This document shows, one piece after another, positions 1-11,779 of a stretch of 64,000 nucleotides of DNA; position 1 is the stretch's first letter; each line of letters begins with the position of its first letter. A program made the translations under genes and the position numbers. This DNA is from Trichomonas vaginalis G3 (Eukaryota > Parabasalia > Trichomonadida > Trichomonadidae): NCBI RefSeq assembly GCF_026262505.1, contig NC_067207.1:9454082-9518081 (forward strand), written 5' to 3'. Below the pieces are notes generated by a model that did not search any database, was not told the DNA's origin, and worked only from the letters and a program-made list of their open reading frames with translations.

Positions 1-2202
1 ATTTAAGAAGAACTCTTACTCGACCTTAACTACCTACGCTTTGCTTGAACAATTCCCAACGAGGTTACTATAAGGTTGCAAGTCTTGTCAAAATGTAGTA
101 TGCAATACGTTGGGGAAAAATAGATATATACGAACAAACTACTACAGTCTAGCAACTAGTCTTTAAGTGTAATGTATTTTTGCTACAAAGAGCTCATAAC
201 GAAGTCAAATTTTGCAATTTGATGTCAAAACTAGCTAGTTGTTGAATCAAATAGCGTTGTGACTTTGTATACATCACGATCTTGTGGTATCAGAGCTGTA
301 CTGCTGCAGACTAATTCAACTAAACATGAGCAAGATTGGGATTTCTATTCTCTGGGGTGCGAGGCTCGTCCAAAGTTCAAGCAGCTACAGTGTTTTGGAT
401 CACCTAAAGAATTTTGGGAATTCAGTTATCCGTTACTACTCTTAAATTAAAGTAGAGCACTACAGCGAATCAATCGTAATGCCTAGTCTCTCCAGTAACA
501 AGCTGATCTGCTATATTAACTTTAAAGCCAAATCGATTCACATTGTTGCTGGTAAGTCTGATTGCTTCAGATAGAGAGCATGAATTGCTTCTTTATCATC
601 TAATCCCCATCCCCCTTGTTCCCGATTGGATGACATGGACAATTCATCTTTCTCTAACGAAACAAAATGACACTTTTTTGGCGGCTTATTGACTCAGAAA
701 AATTTGAGAGTTAACGAATAATTTTGGCGCCAAAAATAATTTCTCTTAATTTATTAAATTTAATATACGCACATCCATAAGTTATGCTATTTTTTCTATT
801 TATTTTGTTCTAAAATTCTAAATATTTTTTTTTCATAACATAAAATATGATGTCTAGTCTCATTTACATAACAACATGCCTTAGAATAGGTTTTTTATTC
901 TTTTTGTCACTTTAAATTAAGAATAAAAAGATAATTTAAATTGAATATTTGCGATTATTCTCACTAATGCTGCTTCCTCTTTTATTAGGTAGACAACAAA
1001 AAGTTAGCCTTGGACTCCCATATCAGATTTTTGATTGGTTGCGTATATAATGAGCTGGGATTGATAGACGAAAACCCAGTGAGAAAATTTTTGACGCCTT
1101 TTCGATAAGTATTCTACCCAAATGATTCTTCAAAAAATTATTTTTCAGATTTTATTCCGTAAAAAAACGTTCCAGAAAACGCCGATAAAATTTCGAATTT
1201 TCCCTAAAAAATTCGGTGCAGGTCGATTTAAGAGATTTTTCAAAAATAATCATATCAGTAGATAGGGTATAATATAGAGGAGCTTTATGAATAACTCAAA
1301 ATCCGGGAAACTCAATATTCAACGAGAAAAACGCTTAACGAATTTCACTTTTGGTGTAAACATCACAAAAAATTGAGAGAGCTTTCTGGTCGGAAGCCTC
1401 CCTTAAAAATTTAATATTCCAATCCGTTTTTGTAAAAAATCAATATATTTAATGATGCAATATCAATGAATTTCAATGTCCGAAATCAAGAAGCAGATTT
1501 GAATTTTATGAAAATTGTTAGTGACAAATTAATTTACTTTGAATTTGATATTAGACAATATAGGGCATGCATGTAGTCTTTTTCATAAGTAAAAATATTC
1601 ATAAAATTTTTATATCAATGAGGCATGTAAACTATTGAATTGTTTCAAATCCGTCAATATTTTTTAATCGAATTTCCTGTCGAAAGATTTTGGCTTAACA
1701 TTTGATTTCTGTCAAATCTCTTAGCCTTTGTTAATATCCGAATATTAAAATTCAAAAACAATTTTGGTCGATCAAACGAACCAATAAATTCGCGAATCCA
1801 TGATACTTCAATGCAGAAAACTGCAATTAGGATAAATATGCAATCTCCGCTCATAAAATATGAGTATACATTTTCGAGATGATAATTGAAAGGGGGTCAT
1901 TTTTTACAAATTTTTATGAAAAAATATTTTCCCTATGCTAAATTTATTAATAAAAATATTCAGCTAAATCAAAAATTCATAAAATCAAAGACGTTATACT
2001 TTAATTGATCATTGAAGATTTGTGATCTACAAAATGAACACATCACAATATTTTTAAAATCAAATTTTTATCATGTAAATAATCACAGAATTTTTTATCT
2101 TTAGAAGCAAATTTTTCTGAGGCCCATTGAATTTTTTTATTTTGTCTTCAGAAACTTATTTTATATTTTTCCAATCTATCGCATTAAAATTTTATTAGAT
2201 AA
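1..2202. other. AT-rich intergenic DNA
   Basis: I see no gene I can support here. A block at about 250-670 is noticeably richer in GC than its surroundings and holds short open frames on both strands (a 63-codon frame at 259-450 plus, and a frame of about 50 codons near 530-690 minus). It may be the relic of a decayed coding sequence, but I could not name a family. The rest is low-complexity A/T sequence. Confidence 0.4.
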
Positions 2203-2679
2203 ATGGACAGCCCTTGGTTTAATGATGCATGCGAAGATGAATTCTCTAATAGTAGCGGAGAAACAGAACCGTTATGCCTTCGACAGGGGCGTAGCGTTTC
2301 TTGCTACAGAATAGGAACCGATATACATCAGCCATCTTTTTTATCACTAACAAATCATTTAATTACGAAATATGGGGAAGAAATCGGCAAAAAGAGTGCG
2401 GATAGAGATCAACAATTACTTAATCAGATAAATATCGATGATAATCATGGAAAATTCGAAAACCCTATAATAGTAATAGACGATAATAACAAGGATCGTC
2501 TTAATGCTTATCCTTGTAATAATTTATCGCGCTCGATGCCTATCAATCTTAAAGCGAAACCTATACAGCGTTACTCTGCGGATGAAACCTACGATGTTAT
2601 ACAATCAAAAATAGCCAAGCAATTATGCCAACGGCATAAGCAAATTTGGGAAAGAATTGGTTATGTTTACCAAAAATAA
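2203..2679 (+). CDS. hypothetical protein, 158 aa
   Basis: An ATG-initiated frame of 158 codons with balanced codon use and higher GC than its flanks, which supports real coding. The product is hydrophilic and Asn/Asp-rich, has no signal peptide or membrane segment, and ends in a basic, probably helical stretch (residues ~125-155, with QRHKQIWERIGYVYQK near the end). I recognise no domain. The upstream sequence contains CGCATTAAAATTTT, resembling the CATT core of trichomonad initiators, about 30 bases before the ATG. No neighbour lies within 2 kb, so context gives no clue to function. Confidence 0.6.
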   Translation: MDSPWFNDACEDEFSNSSGETEPLCLRQGRSVSCYRIGTDIHQPSFLSLTNHLITKYGEEIGKKSADRDQQLLNQINIDDNHGKFENPIIVIDDNNKDRLNAYPCNNLSRSMPINLKAKPIQRYSADETYDVIQSKIAKQLCQRHKQIWERIGYVYQK

Positions 2680-4927
2680 TTGTTTTATGTAATATTAGTT
2701 TTATTTTTTATTATTTTTATTTGTATGATAAATATTTTGTTTAAATTTTAGATTCCTCCGCTTTTTGCTTCAAAGTATAAGTTATATCCACTTGTGCTAA
2801 TAAATTTCAGCTGATCTCATTAGAATTGGATTAAAAACTTATATATCGAAGCTAAGGAAGCATATTTTTAATACAGTAGTAGTGTTTTTAATGTGTAAAT
2901 CATTTGAATTCTGAATGGTTACTTTCTTCATTATATATAACTAAACTCTTTCGATATTTATATTATGATGCGATTCGTAAAGTCAAATATAATGTCATTG
3001 ATCTGGAATTACGAGAAATTTGTTTAATTTGAAGATTTTGGTTACAATTAATAGCATGACAACTATTATTCACTCTAATTTTGAATATTCTATGCATATG
3101 CAAACTTGATGCATGATTATTGAATAATAATTATGTAAAAATAACACCTGTGATTGAAAAAATTGTTACCCCTCTCCAGGGTTAATAAAAATATCAAATA
3201 TCTACTGTCGTAATCTAAAATCTATCAGTACATTGGCTTATTCTGCATATTTTAATATTTGAATAATTTAATTAGAAATGATTAGAAATACATATTGCAA
3301 ATGCTTATCCAAACAAATCTAAATAATATACGGAAATGTACGATAAATAATTTCACAATTAAAGTCAAATATGAAAATACTAAAGAAAATAAGGCATATT
3401 TAAGTTGTTAAGCAGCATGAAATATTTTATTGCTAGCAAATGTATATATACCTAGATTTTTAACTTTGAACTTCGTGTTTTGCATTTTCGATGATTCGAT
3501 ATTATGAATTTATGCAAAATTCTAACATCCAAATGGAAATATGCACTATATAACTCAATTTTTACATAATAAATTTAAGGGTTTCGTTTTGCGAAAAAAA
3601 CGTACAATACGCAATTTCGCTAAAAAAACATTTAGCTAGCAATTTCGACCTTTGACTCCACTCAAGACGTCACTTTTTTAATTTTGCGGTATCATATTTT
3701 TGGAAAATCTTTATGAATATTATATAAAAAGTCTCTTTAATATCTATATTTCATATTTTTATCGATTTTTAAAGTTTTTGCGAAAAGTATTCAATTATTT
3801 TTGCTATTTGGTCGGGTAAATGTCAGATTTGCGACATTTTCTGATATGATATTCAGATTCTACGTTGATAATAATGCTTATAGAACCCTCTTGCTATTGT
3901 GTCAAAATTGCGAAACCGATAGCAAAAATATCTCGCAATATCAAAATTGAGATATTGAGTGAATTATGCATTATAGAGATTAAAAATCTGATTTGTGAAA
4001 ACATCTCATCAGTTTCTAGCTAATTCAAAAATCTTTACTATCTTATTCGATTAAAATGAAAAGGGAATAGTTTCATTATGCTTTAAATGACAGCCTTATA
4101 ATATAATCATAGTTTTCGCTCAATATGCAGCATTTTTTTTTCGAAATCTATGGTCAATGTCCTAAATACTGATTGCTTTGCATTCATATCTCTTACATTT
4201 TCTATACCCACATCACTATTCATTGCTATTCCTATCTTTTTCATTTTTGTTTGTTTCTCATAATTTCTCAAAAAACATGATAACTTGATATTTGTAAATA
4301 TCATACTTTATAACGTAAATAAGAACTTGACCTATTAAGAAAAGCAGTAATGAAAAGAAAATCTGAAATTCATAAAAATTACAAGTTTCTGATGACAATT
4401 AACTTAATTAAACCAGGTACAAGATTATATAATTGTATTTTCTATCCAATTATCCATATAATATCTTATCCAGAAAAAAAAACTTGATCAATACCAAATG
4501 ATTTTTTAACTAGTAAATAAAGTATTTTTTTACACACACATTGTATATCATAGTTTTTTTTTGGTTTCGCAAAACATCCAAAAACAAATATGCTATAAAA
4601 GTGACAATTTTAGCAAAACGAAACCCTTAAATAAATTCAAAGAATGCATAGGTTCGATTTTCTCCATTTCTCAATGTCATATAAAGTACATTTGTTTTAA
4701 TTGATATAAACATATATGTTAGCAATATTGATCTTTATTGTTTTAAGAAAATTTCGAAGAAATTATTATTTGATTTCTGACCTTCATTCAGCGATATATA
4801 GTTTATCAACCAAAAATATCATATTACATTAATTGAGAAGATGAGTAATTTTACTTTTTGCAAAATATATCCTCAATTAGGCTAAGCAAAAAGCTCGAAT
4901 GCCTCACAATAAACATATAACACTTTA
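2680..4927. other. intergenic DNA with one inverted-repeat element
   Basis: AT-rich sequence without a supportable gene. It contains the TTAA-flanked element at 3579-4626, annotated separately. A 65-codon minus-strand frame at 4107-4304 lies inside that element and has no recognisable content. Confidence 0.5.
3579..4626. mobile_element. TTAA-flanked inverted-repeat element A (MITE-like, ~1.05 kb)
   Basis: The left end reads TTTAAGGGTTTCGTTTTGC (3574-3592) and the right end GCAAAACGAAACCCTTAAA (4613-4631), a perfect 19-bp inverted repeat. TTAA stands immediately outside the GGG/CCC termini on both sides (3575-3578 and 4627-4630), consistent with a TTAA target duplication. A further GGTTTCGcAAAAC copy lies subterminally at about 4563. 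No transposase is encoded, so this would be a non-autonomous DNA transposon. piggyBac-type elements are the best-known TTAA users, but their ends usually begin CCC, so the superfamily stays open. Element B at 7140 has the same ends and size. Confidence 0.6.
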
Positions 4928-5707
4928 TTAATAAATTTCAACCATCTTCACAGGAGATGGTGGTTCATATTCGATCTGATCTTGATCATTATCATGACCA
5001 TTGTTTGGAAGAATGGAGACATGGGTAGCCTTCATCTTTTGAATCAATAGCTGATTCCTAATATATTTAATTTCATGTAAGTAATTATCATCAATTCTAT
5101 GGAGTTGTGAAGCAATAGAGTTAAACGGAAAAACAAGGCGCTCTTTCATATTTGAGAAGGAGCTAGATATAATATATTTGTAGTCTAAAAGTAAGGTATA
5201 TGAACCAATTTGGAAAGAATGAGCGATGACGCCAACTTGCTCTAAGAAGAATGCGGCCAAATAAAGTCTTCTAAGCAAACAACTCATTTTTGAACGCTTC
5301 TGGGCCATAACAAGGCATACTTGCTTGAGCGCCATTTCATTAGTTCCAAAGAAGAGATAGATAATTACGGTGGTCAAGGCAAGTTGACCAATAGGAGGAG
5401 ATTCAGGCATCTTAAAAATAGTCCAGAAATCATTGTTTATTGCTAAGGATTCAACTCTTTCATATTCTTCGTTGATTGTCTTGAGCATATTGTCTTCTCC
5501 TGACCAGCAATACATTTTATTGACAGTTTTGGTGCACAAACCAAGCGAGCATAACACATTAAATAAATCGTATAATCTTCTTTTTTCGCAGTTTTCGTTT
5601 TCCGCAATGGTGTTAACTTTAATATATTCTTGTGGTGAAGCCTTGCATTGGGATATGATTTTTTTAACTGTCGCAGAAAAGTTGGATTCTCTTGGGGTAA
5701 AATTCAT
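4928..5707 (-). CDS. atypical E2F-like transcription factor with two winged-helix domains, 259 aa
   Basis: E2F proteins bind TTSSCGC-type promoter sites through a winged helix whose recognition helix carries RRxYD. Here residues ~8-70 end in EKRRLYDLFNVLCSLGLCTK followed by MYCWSG, matching the E2F pattern RRIYDIxNVLExLGLIxK...xWxG. A second, weaker copy spans ~105-165 and ends in LLRRLYLAAFFLEQVGVI. Tandem DNA-binding domains without a DP partner are the hallmark of the E2F7/E2F8/DEL class, so I infer a cell-cycle repressor-like regulator. The second copy has Leu where the canonical Asp of RRxYD stands. I place the start at the ATG at 5707 because a near-perfect trichomonad initiator (TCATTCTT) ends right at it. 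The C-terminal ~60 residues are acidic and Pro-rich. Confidence 0.65.
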   Translation of the reverse strand: MNFTPRESNFSATVKKIISQCKASPQEYIKVNTIAENENCEKRRLYDLFNVLCSLGLCTKTVNKMYCWSGEDNMLKTINEEYERVESLAINNDFWTIFKMPESPPIGQLALTTVIIYLFFGTNEMALKQVCLVMAQKRSKMSCLLRRLYLAAFFLEQVGVIAHSFQIGSYTLLLDYKYIISSSFSNMKERLVFPFNSIASQLHRIDDNYLHEIKYIRNQLLIQKMKATHVSILPNNGHDNDQDQIEYEPPSPVKMVEIY

Positions 5708-5715
5708 AAGAATGA
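5708..5715 (-). promoter_or_regulatory. putative initiator (Inr) of the E2F-like gene
   Basis: On the minus strand the sequence immediately before the ATG is TCATTCTT, which fits the TCA+1Py(T/A) initiator known from Trichomonas vaginalis. It would give a 5' leader of only about six bases, as is normal in trichomonads, and it decides the start codon of the neighbouring gene. Confidence 0.45.
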
Positions 5716-5737
5716 TTTTCAAGGAACGATCAATTTG

Positions 5738-8700
5738 AATTGAATATAGACCGCTGTTTAAATTTTGAAAGAATAATCTATTATCAGTATATGCAATTCT
5801 AAAGCAATTTTAAATGGAAGAATTGGATGAAAGAAAATTTGATAAATTGAAAGCGTAACAATAATAACTTGAATATGAACCTCCAACATATTGAAAGAGA
5901 AGAGATCTGAGAAATTTTACTATTGCAAGGTAATATTACTCGGAATAAATTCCAAGTAAAAAATTAAGAACTCAGATTTGAAGGATAAAAAACAAAAGGA
6001 AATTTTCAGAAATGTGATAGATGTCTAAGGTATATTAAAATTACGAAATAAATAAATTACGATAAACTATATTGAAATTTTTGTTTGAGAAATAAATCAA
6101 GTTCAGTTTAAAATGGTATGCATGTTTCAGTATAGTGATATCGAATATAAATAAAATCGAAGAGTTTAATCGAAGATTTGATTTGTTTTGAAATCTGAAA
6201 AGGAAATTTGAAATGACAATCAATAAAAAATAATGCCATATGCAATATTAAGATATAAAATAGATTCTTGCTTGAGGTCAATTTTAATTTTGAGAAAAAA
6301 CAGATCAATTAGTAAAAAGGAAATGCAATTTTTGGTGATTTATTATAAGAATATATCAATATGCATCTTTTGAAAAGCCATTGAGGAATCAACTGTTAAT
6401 TGATAAATTGGGAGATAAAGAGATGCGAAACTTCTTTCCAAAATTGATTAGATCATTTATATGGCTATTGTGGATGAATAATTCATAAAGATTTCTTAAA
6501 TTGGCCAATTATTTAGGTAATTATTCGCAAATTTTAGGTTCCTAATAATGCTCACAAAATTTGAAACGCTAACAAAAATTGTGAATCGTTTAATATATTT
6601 TATCAATAGAAATTTGTAATAAAGGAGCGAAAAGTAACTAATATAGGTTTAACAAAAAGCATCCAATTTGATTCTCTTGTTTTCCATTAAATCAGTCAGG
6701 TTTAAGATCTTATCGTTTTCTCAAATGAAATTCAAACATTTCAGTATAAAATACTAAATAATAAATGACCAATTAAACTCCTTCTCTGAATTTTCAAAAT
6801 TCTAATAATCATTCCAAAATTATCTCTAGTGTAACCAGTATTATTTTATTCTCCGATTAATCCAAAAATCCGAAATATTATGGATTTTCAAATTATTTTT
6901 ATCAACTTTAAAAATTTTCAAAATACATTCATCGTTTTTGCTATCATAACACTAGTACCTCTATCTTATTATTTCAACTTTTGAACTTTCTTATTGATTT
7001 TCTTTCAATAATTTTCAATTAATCTCGTAAATTTTTGAAAGCGAGCGGTTTGGAAAATTACTTTTATATTCAAACGTGGAATTATTTTTATGCTCTTTTC
7101 TAATGATTCTTAAAATTTTTATATTGATCTTCTTTTTAAGGGTGCACCCGTATGTACGTTTATATGAGAGGAGGAGGATTCGTTAGTTTATTTTCTCGAT
7201 GAATATGCAATAAAATTTGATTTTTACCTTATCAATATACTTCATATAATATACACATGTTCATGTAAAAACTTTTTTCCAAAATCCTCAGGAATTAAGC
7301 GATTTTTGAATTTTAAGAATTTTTTTCGAATTTTTTCGAAAAAAAATATTTTCAGAACAGCCTTAACGGCTAAGATTTAGGAACAATGTTAAGTATCAAA
7401 AAGAAAGGAGGTCTGATATAGACAACATATATCGTTGAAGGTTGAAAAAATCTCTAATATTTGAGCCCAAAATTTCAAATTTTGATTTTTTGAAAAAAGA
7501 GGCCACCCGTATGTACGTTTATTTGAGAGGAGGAGGATTATATTTTTGAAAGGGTGAAACATTATGAATATGTTAATTATATAATAATATGTATTATTAT
7601 AAAAAAGAAAAAATAAAGCACGTTAAAAATCTTCTTTCTTGATTTTTTACAAAATCTACTTAGAATTATGCAAAATATGACTAAATAATTATAAATTTCA
7701 AGTTAAATTTTAATTTTGATAAATAATTTAAATTTCAAAATATCAAGTTCAGTTCGACTATGTATGTAGTAATTCCTCAATAAAGTGCCAAAACCCTATT
7801 AAAATATATGAACATTTTCAACATTTTAATGTTTTTATTTAAAAATTTGATGGAATATGAGCTTCAAACAATTATTATGTAAATAAAAATAATTAAATAT
7901 ATGTATTTATTCGTATTACAACCGTAGTAAGTCGATTCTTCCTTTCTTCTACTGAGTTTTGAATTTGATTTCGAATTGTAAAGAGATTCAAAGGGAAAAT
8001 ACTAGCGGATAAAAACTACCTCCATGAAAGGGTCATAATGGAGTCAACTTGTATTTTTTGATATTTTTTGCTTTTCGAGCCTAAATAGGTAGCCAAGATA
8101 ATGCATAAAATAAGGTTCTAAATTCTGAAGTTTACATGATCCTCTCGTGTGCACCCTTAAATGTCCACAATTCAATTTTTAATGATCACTGTTATTATTC
8201 ATTCTTCCAATATATCATTGGGAATTTTCAATTTTTATTATTCAAAATTATTTTCTATTTTCATTTTTTTTTAGAATCTTTTAATTATTATTTCCAAGTA
8301 GTAATTCTTTTATGATTTTTTTTTCAATCCCTATCTGATTCCTTTCCATCAGGTTATTTCTTAAAATCATAGCCATTTTATGTTGATATTTTTTTCCATA
8401 ATTTTGCGATAAACTTTTATAAACCAAATCAAACATTCAATATCACGAATCACTAACTACACACTTCAATTTTCAATATCATCAATTTAATAGTCAAATT
8501 TATCTTTCTTTTTTTAACGTTTTTTATTTATAATATTATTTCTTTATTCTTCAGAAATGATCAATATTCATGACTTATTTCTTCATCATTTTTTCAATTT
8601 TACCCTACGTTCCCAACTTCTGGAAAACGGTTTTTCACCCTTATGATCAGTTTCAGACACTTTGGGAATCTCCCAAACTTTGATATTTTGCATTATGATA

Positions 8701-9640
8701 GAGAAACGTGTCTAGTTTAACGCACAGTTGTTTTAAAGGCAAATGATGATATCACATGAAATTATCAAATTATCAAATTTTGAAGTACCAGTCCAAAGGG
8801 TTAATTAGATCCTACGCAGATGTGCGATAGTGAAACATATGTGTTCTTGATTTGAGAAGTCCTACTGATAGAGGTATGAATCTCACAGCTTTGTGTGAGT
8901 GTGTCTGACACTTGTATAGAGTGGAATATGCGCCGACATATATTATATAATAACATGTAGTTGATAATTATGAAAAAATAGAATTCGATGCGAATGATAT
9001 TGAAAGTTGTTTTGTAATTTGATATTTTTCTTATATGTGTTAATTAGTAAATGGCTTGTTTGTTGTGATAGTACTGTGAAAAATGAAAGGTATTTTAAAT
9101 TAAAAAATTGAGATTTTGAGATATCTCTAGAATTAAGAATTTATTATGTATTTGACTTTTATATAACTATGTGTAAAGGATCTCGATGTCTATATGCTTT
9201 AAATAAAATTAAATAAAATGAGATAAAAAATTAAAATGGACAAGAAGATATATGGAAATGTAATTTGTATTGTGTTGGTTGTTGGCAAAATGATTTTAAT
9301 ACAGATTTAAGGATTTGGAATGGATTTGAAATTAAATGATTTTAATTCAAGGAGTAATAAGATTTTGAACTGGTTTTTATTTTGAGAATGTAAACTCCTT
9401 CCAAAAATATGTATTAGAAAGATAAATTTTAAACTTTTTGAAAGAATTGTTTTTTTGTTGAGCGATTTTCTCATATTTAATAATATATTTAAGTTGGCGT
9501 ATCTTACACCCTTCCAAATATTTCTTAAAAATTTAAATTTGTCTCATCTCCTACTCTTAATTTAAAAAAATTTCAAAATCCATAATAGTAAACATTTCTT
9601 ATTTTTATTTAAATCTGAAAAAAATAAATTTAAACAATTT
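5738..9640. other. intergenic AT-rich DNA
   Basis: Nearly 4 kb of low-complexity A/T sequence with no supportable gene. It contains inverted-repeat element B (7140-8156). Short overlapping minus frames at 6041-6308 are made of Phe/Ile/Asn/Lys and look like chance. Confidence 0.45.
7140..8156. mobile_element. TTAA-flanked inverted-repeat element B (MITE-like, ~1.02 kb)
   Basis: TTAAGGGTGCAC (7136-7147) is matched by GTGCACCCTTAA (8149-8160), a perfect 12-bp inverted repeat that begins GGGT inside flanking TTAA, as in element A. Subterminal copies of CGTATGTACGTTTAT followed by TGAGAGGAGGAGGATT occur at about 7149-7180 and 7510-7541, and an inverted partial copy (GATCCTCTC) lies at about 8138-8146. 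No transposase is encoded. Size, termini and flanking tetranucleotide match element A although the interiors are unrelated. Confidence 0.55.
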
Positions 9641-9659
9641 CTCTACACACGACGGTTTC

Positions 9660-9815
9660 AGCGGTTTTCAGAATGGTTGACAACTGAATTCATCAGGATA
9701 ATGTCGGTTGGGGTGCCCTTCTTGGCCTCCTGAGTACTCACCAAGATACCCCCAGCTCCCGCAAAACACCTCCCATAGGTGAGCATTAACTGATGAAGTT
9801 ATTGACAACTTTATC
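9660..9815. repeat. GC-richer imperfect hairpin segment
   Basis: A GC-rich patch in A/T-rich surroundings. GGTTGACAACTGAATTCATCAG near 9673-9694 is nearly complementary to CTGATGAAGTTATTGACAAC near 9790-9809, giving a large imperfect stem-loop of about 140 bases. The loop holds a second weak pairing (GAGTACTCACC with GGTGAGCATT). It lies just upstream of the hairpin satellite and may be a diverged module of the same kind. I see no tRNA or snRNA features. Confidence 0.4.
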
Positions 9816-9875
9816 TGATTTTTTTTTTTGTTTTTTTGTTAAGATTTCTTAACCAAAGGCTCGAAAACAAAACTT

Positions 9876-11779
9876 CGCTTCAAGTTGCTGTCTTCCCAGT
9901 TACTCTGTCGCAATCTTTTGTCTGATTGCGTGCAAGGTTCTGCTCCTTTGAGACTTTGCCCGACAGATGCATCTGGGAGACAGCACCCAAGCAGCTTATC
10001 GCTTCAAGTTGCTGTCTTCCCAGTTACTCTGTCGCAATCTTTTGTCTGATTGCGTGCAAAGTTCTGCTCCATGAATTATCAAATATGTGCCATTTCAGGA
10101 GAGATAACAAGCTCATGCCTCCTGGAATGGCGGATTGTTCAACAATCTTCTTCTGATTGCAGAACTTTCAACCGACAAGAGTGCACAATACACTCTTGTC
10201 GGTCAAAGTTTTGCAATCACATTCTGATTGCAGAAGATTGTCTCATTCAGGGAGACATTCAGAGGCAATGTCTCCCGGAATGAGACATTGTGACCGACAA
10301 GAGTGCACAATACACTCTTGTCGGTCAAAGTTCCGCATTCAAGTTATGAATGGGGAACTTGATATCATTCTGGGAGACATGCAGTGACAATGTCTCCCGG
10401 AATGAGACATTGTGACCGACAAGAGTGCACAATACACTCCTGTCGGTCAAAGTTCCGCATTCAAGTTATGAATGGGGAACTTGATATCATTCTGGGAGAC
10501 ATGCAGTGATAATGTCTCCCGGAATGAGACATTGTGACCGACAAGAGTGCACAATACACTCTTGTCGGTCAAAGTTCCGCATTCAAGTTATGAATGGGGA
10601 ACTTGATATCATTCTGGGAGACATGCAGTGACAATGTCTCCCGGAATGAGACACTGTGACCGACAAGAGTGCACAATACACTCTTGTCGGTCAAAGTTCC
10701 GCATTCAAGTTATGAATGGGGAACTTGATATCATTCTGGGAGACATGCAGTGACAATGTCTCCCGGAATGAGACACTGTGACCGACAAGAGTGCACAATA
10801 CACTCTTGTCGGTCAAAGTTCCGCATTCAAGTTATGAATGGGGAACTTGATATCATTCTGGGAGACATGCAGTGACAATGTCTCCCGGAATGAGACACTG
10901 TGACCGACAAGAGTGCACAATACACTCTTGTCGGTCAAAGTTCCGCATTCAAGTTATGAATGGGGAACTTGATATCATTCTGGGAGACATGCAGTGACAA
11001 TGTCTCCCGGAATGAGACACTGTGACCGACAAGAGTGCACAATACACTCTTGTCGGTCAAAGTTCCGCATTCAAGTTATGAATGGGGAACTTGATATCAT
11101 TCTGGGAGACATGCAGTGACAATGTCTCCCGGAATGAGACACTGTGACCGACAAGAGTGCACAATACACTCTTGTCGGTCAAAGTTCCGCATTCAAGTTA
11201 TGAATGGGGAACTTGATATCATTCTGGGAGACATGCAGTGACAATGTCTCCCGGAATGAGACACTGTGACCGACAAGAGTGCACAATACACTCTTGTCGG
11301 TCAAAGTTCCGCATTCAAGTTATGAATGGGGAACTTGATATCATTCTGGGAGACATGCAGTGACAATGTCTCCCGGAATGAGACACTGTGACCGACAAGA
11401 GTGCACAATACACTCTTGTCGGTCAAAGTTCCGCATTCAAGTTATGAATGGGGAACTTGATATCATTCTGGGAGACATGCAGTGACAATGTCTCCCGGAA
11501 TGAGACACTGTGACCGACAAGAGTGCACAATACACTCTTGTCGCTCAAAGTTTTGCAATCACATTCTGATTGCAGAAGATTGTCTCATTCTGGGAGACAT
11601 TGCAGTGAATGTCTCCCGGAATGAGACACTGTGACCGACAAGAGTGCACAATACACTCTTGTCGGTCAAAGTTCGCATTCAAGTTATGAATGGGGAACTT
11701 GATATCATTCTGGGAGACATGCAGTGACAATGTCTCCCGGAATGAGATACTGTGACCGACAAGAGTGCACAATACACTT
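9876..11779. repeat. 122-bp satellite array, three hairpins per unit, ~14 copies
   Basis: From about 10171 to 11779 a unit recurs every 121-122 bases (starts near 10291, 10413, 10535 and so on to 11753). Each unit consists of three consecutive inverted repeats: ACCGACAAGAGTG/CACTCTTGTCGGT with a 7-base loop; GTTCCGCATTCA/TGAATGGGGAAC with a 5-base loop; and CATTCTGGGAGACA/TGTCTCCCGGAATG with an ~10-base loop. Two diverged leading units at 9876-10170 share a ~70-base direct repeat spaced by 124 bases. Central copies are almost identical, edge copies more variable, as expected for unequal exchange. Open frames inside are by-products of the repeat and I do not call them genes. Confidence 0.9.

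Noticed and set aside
259-450. 63-codon plus ORF
   Set aside because: Non-convincing start, no family; at most a relic within the GC-richer patch at the window start.
4107-4304. 65-codon minus ORF
   Set aside because: Lies inside the TTAA-flanked element A, low complexity, no recognisable content.
7136-8160. Mutator-type element with 9-bp duplications
   Set aside because: Nine-base flanks do not match at either element A or B, whereas TTAA flanks match at all four ends.
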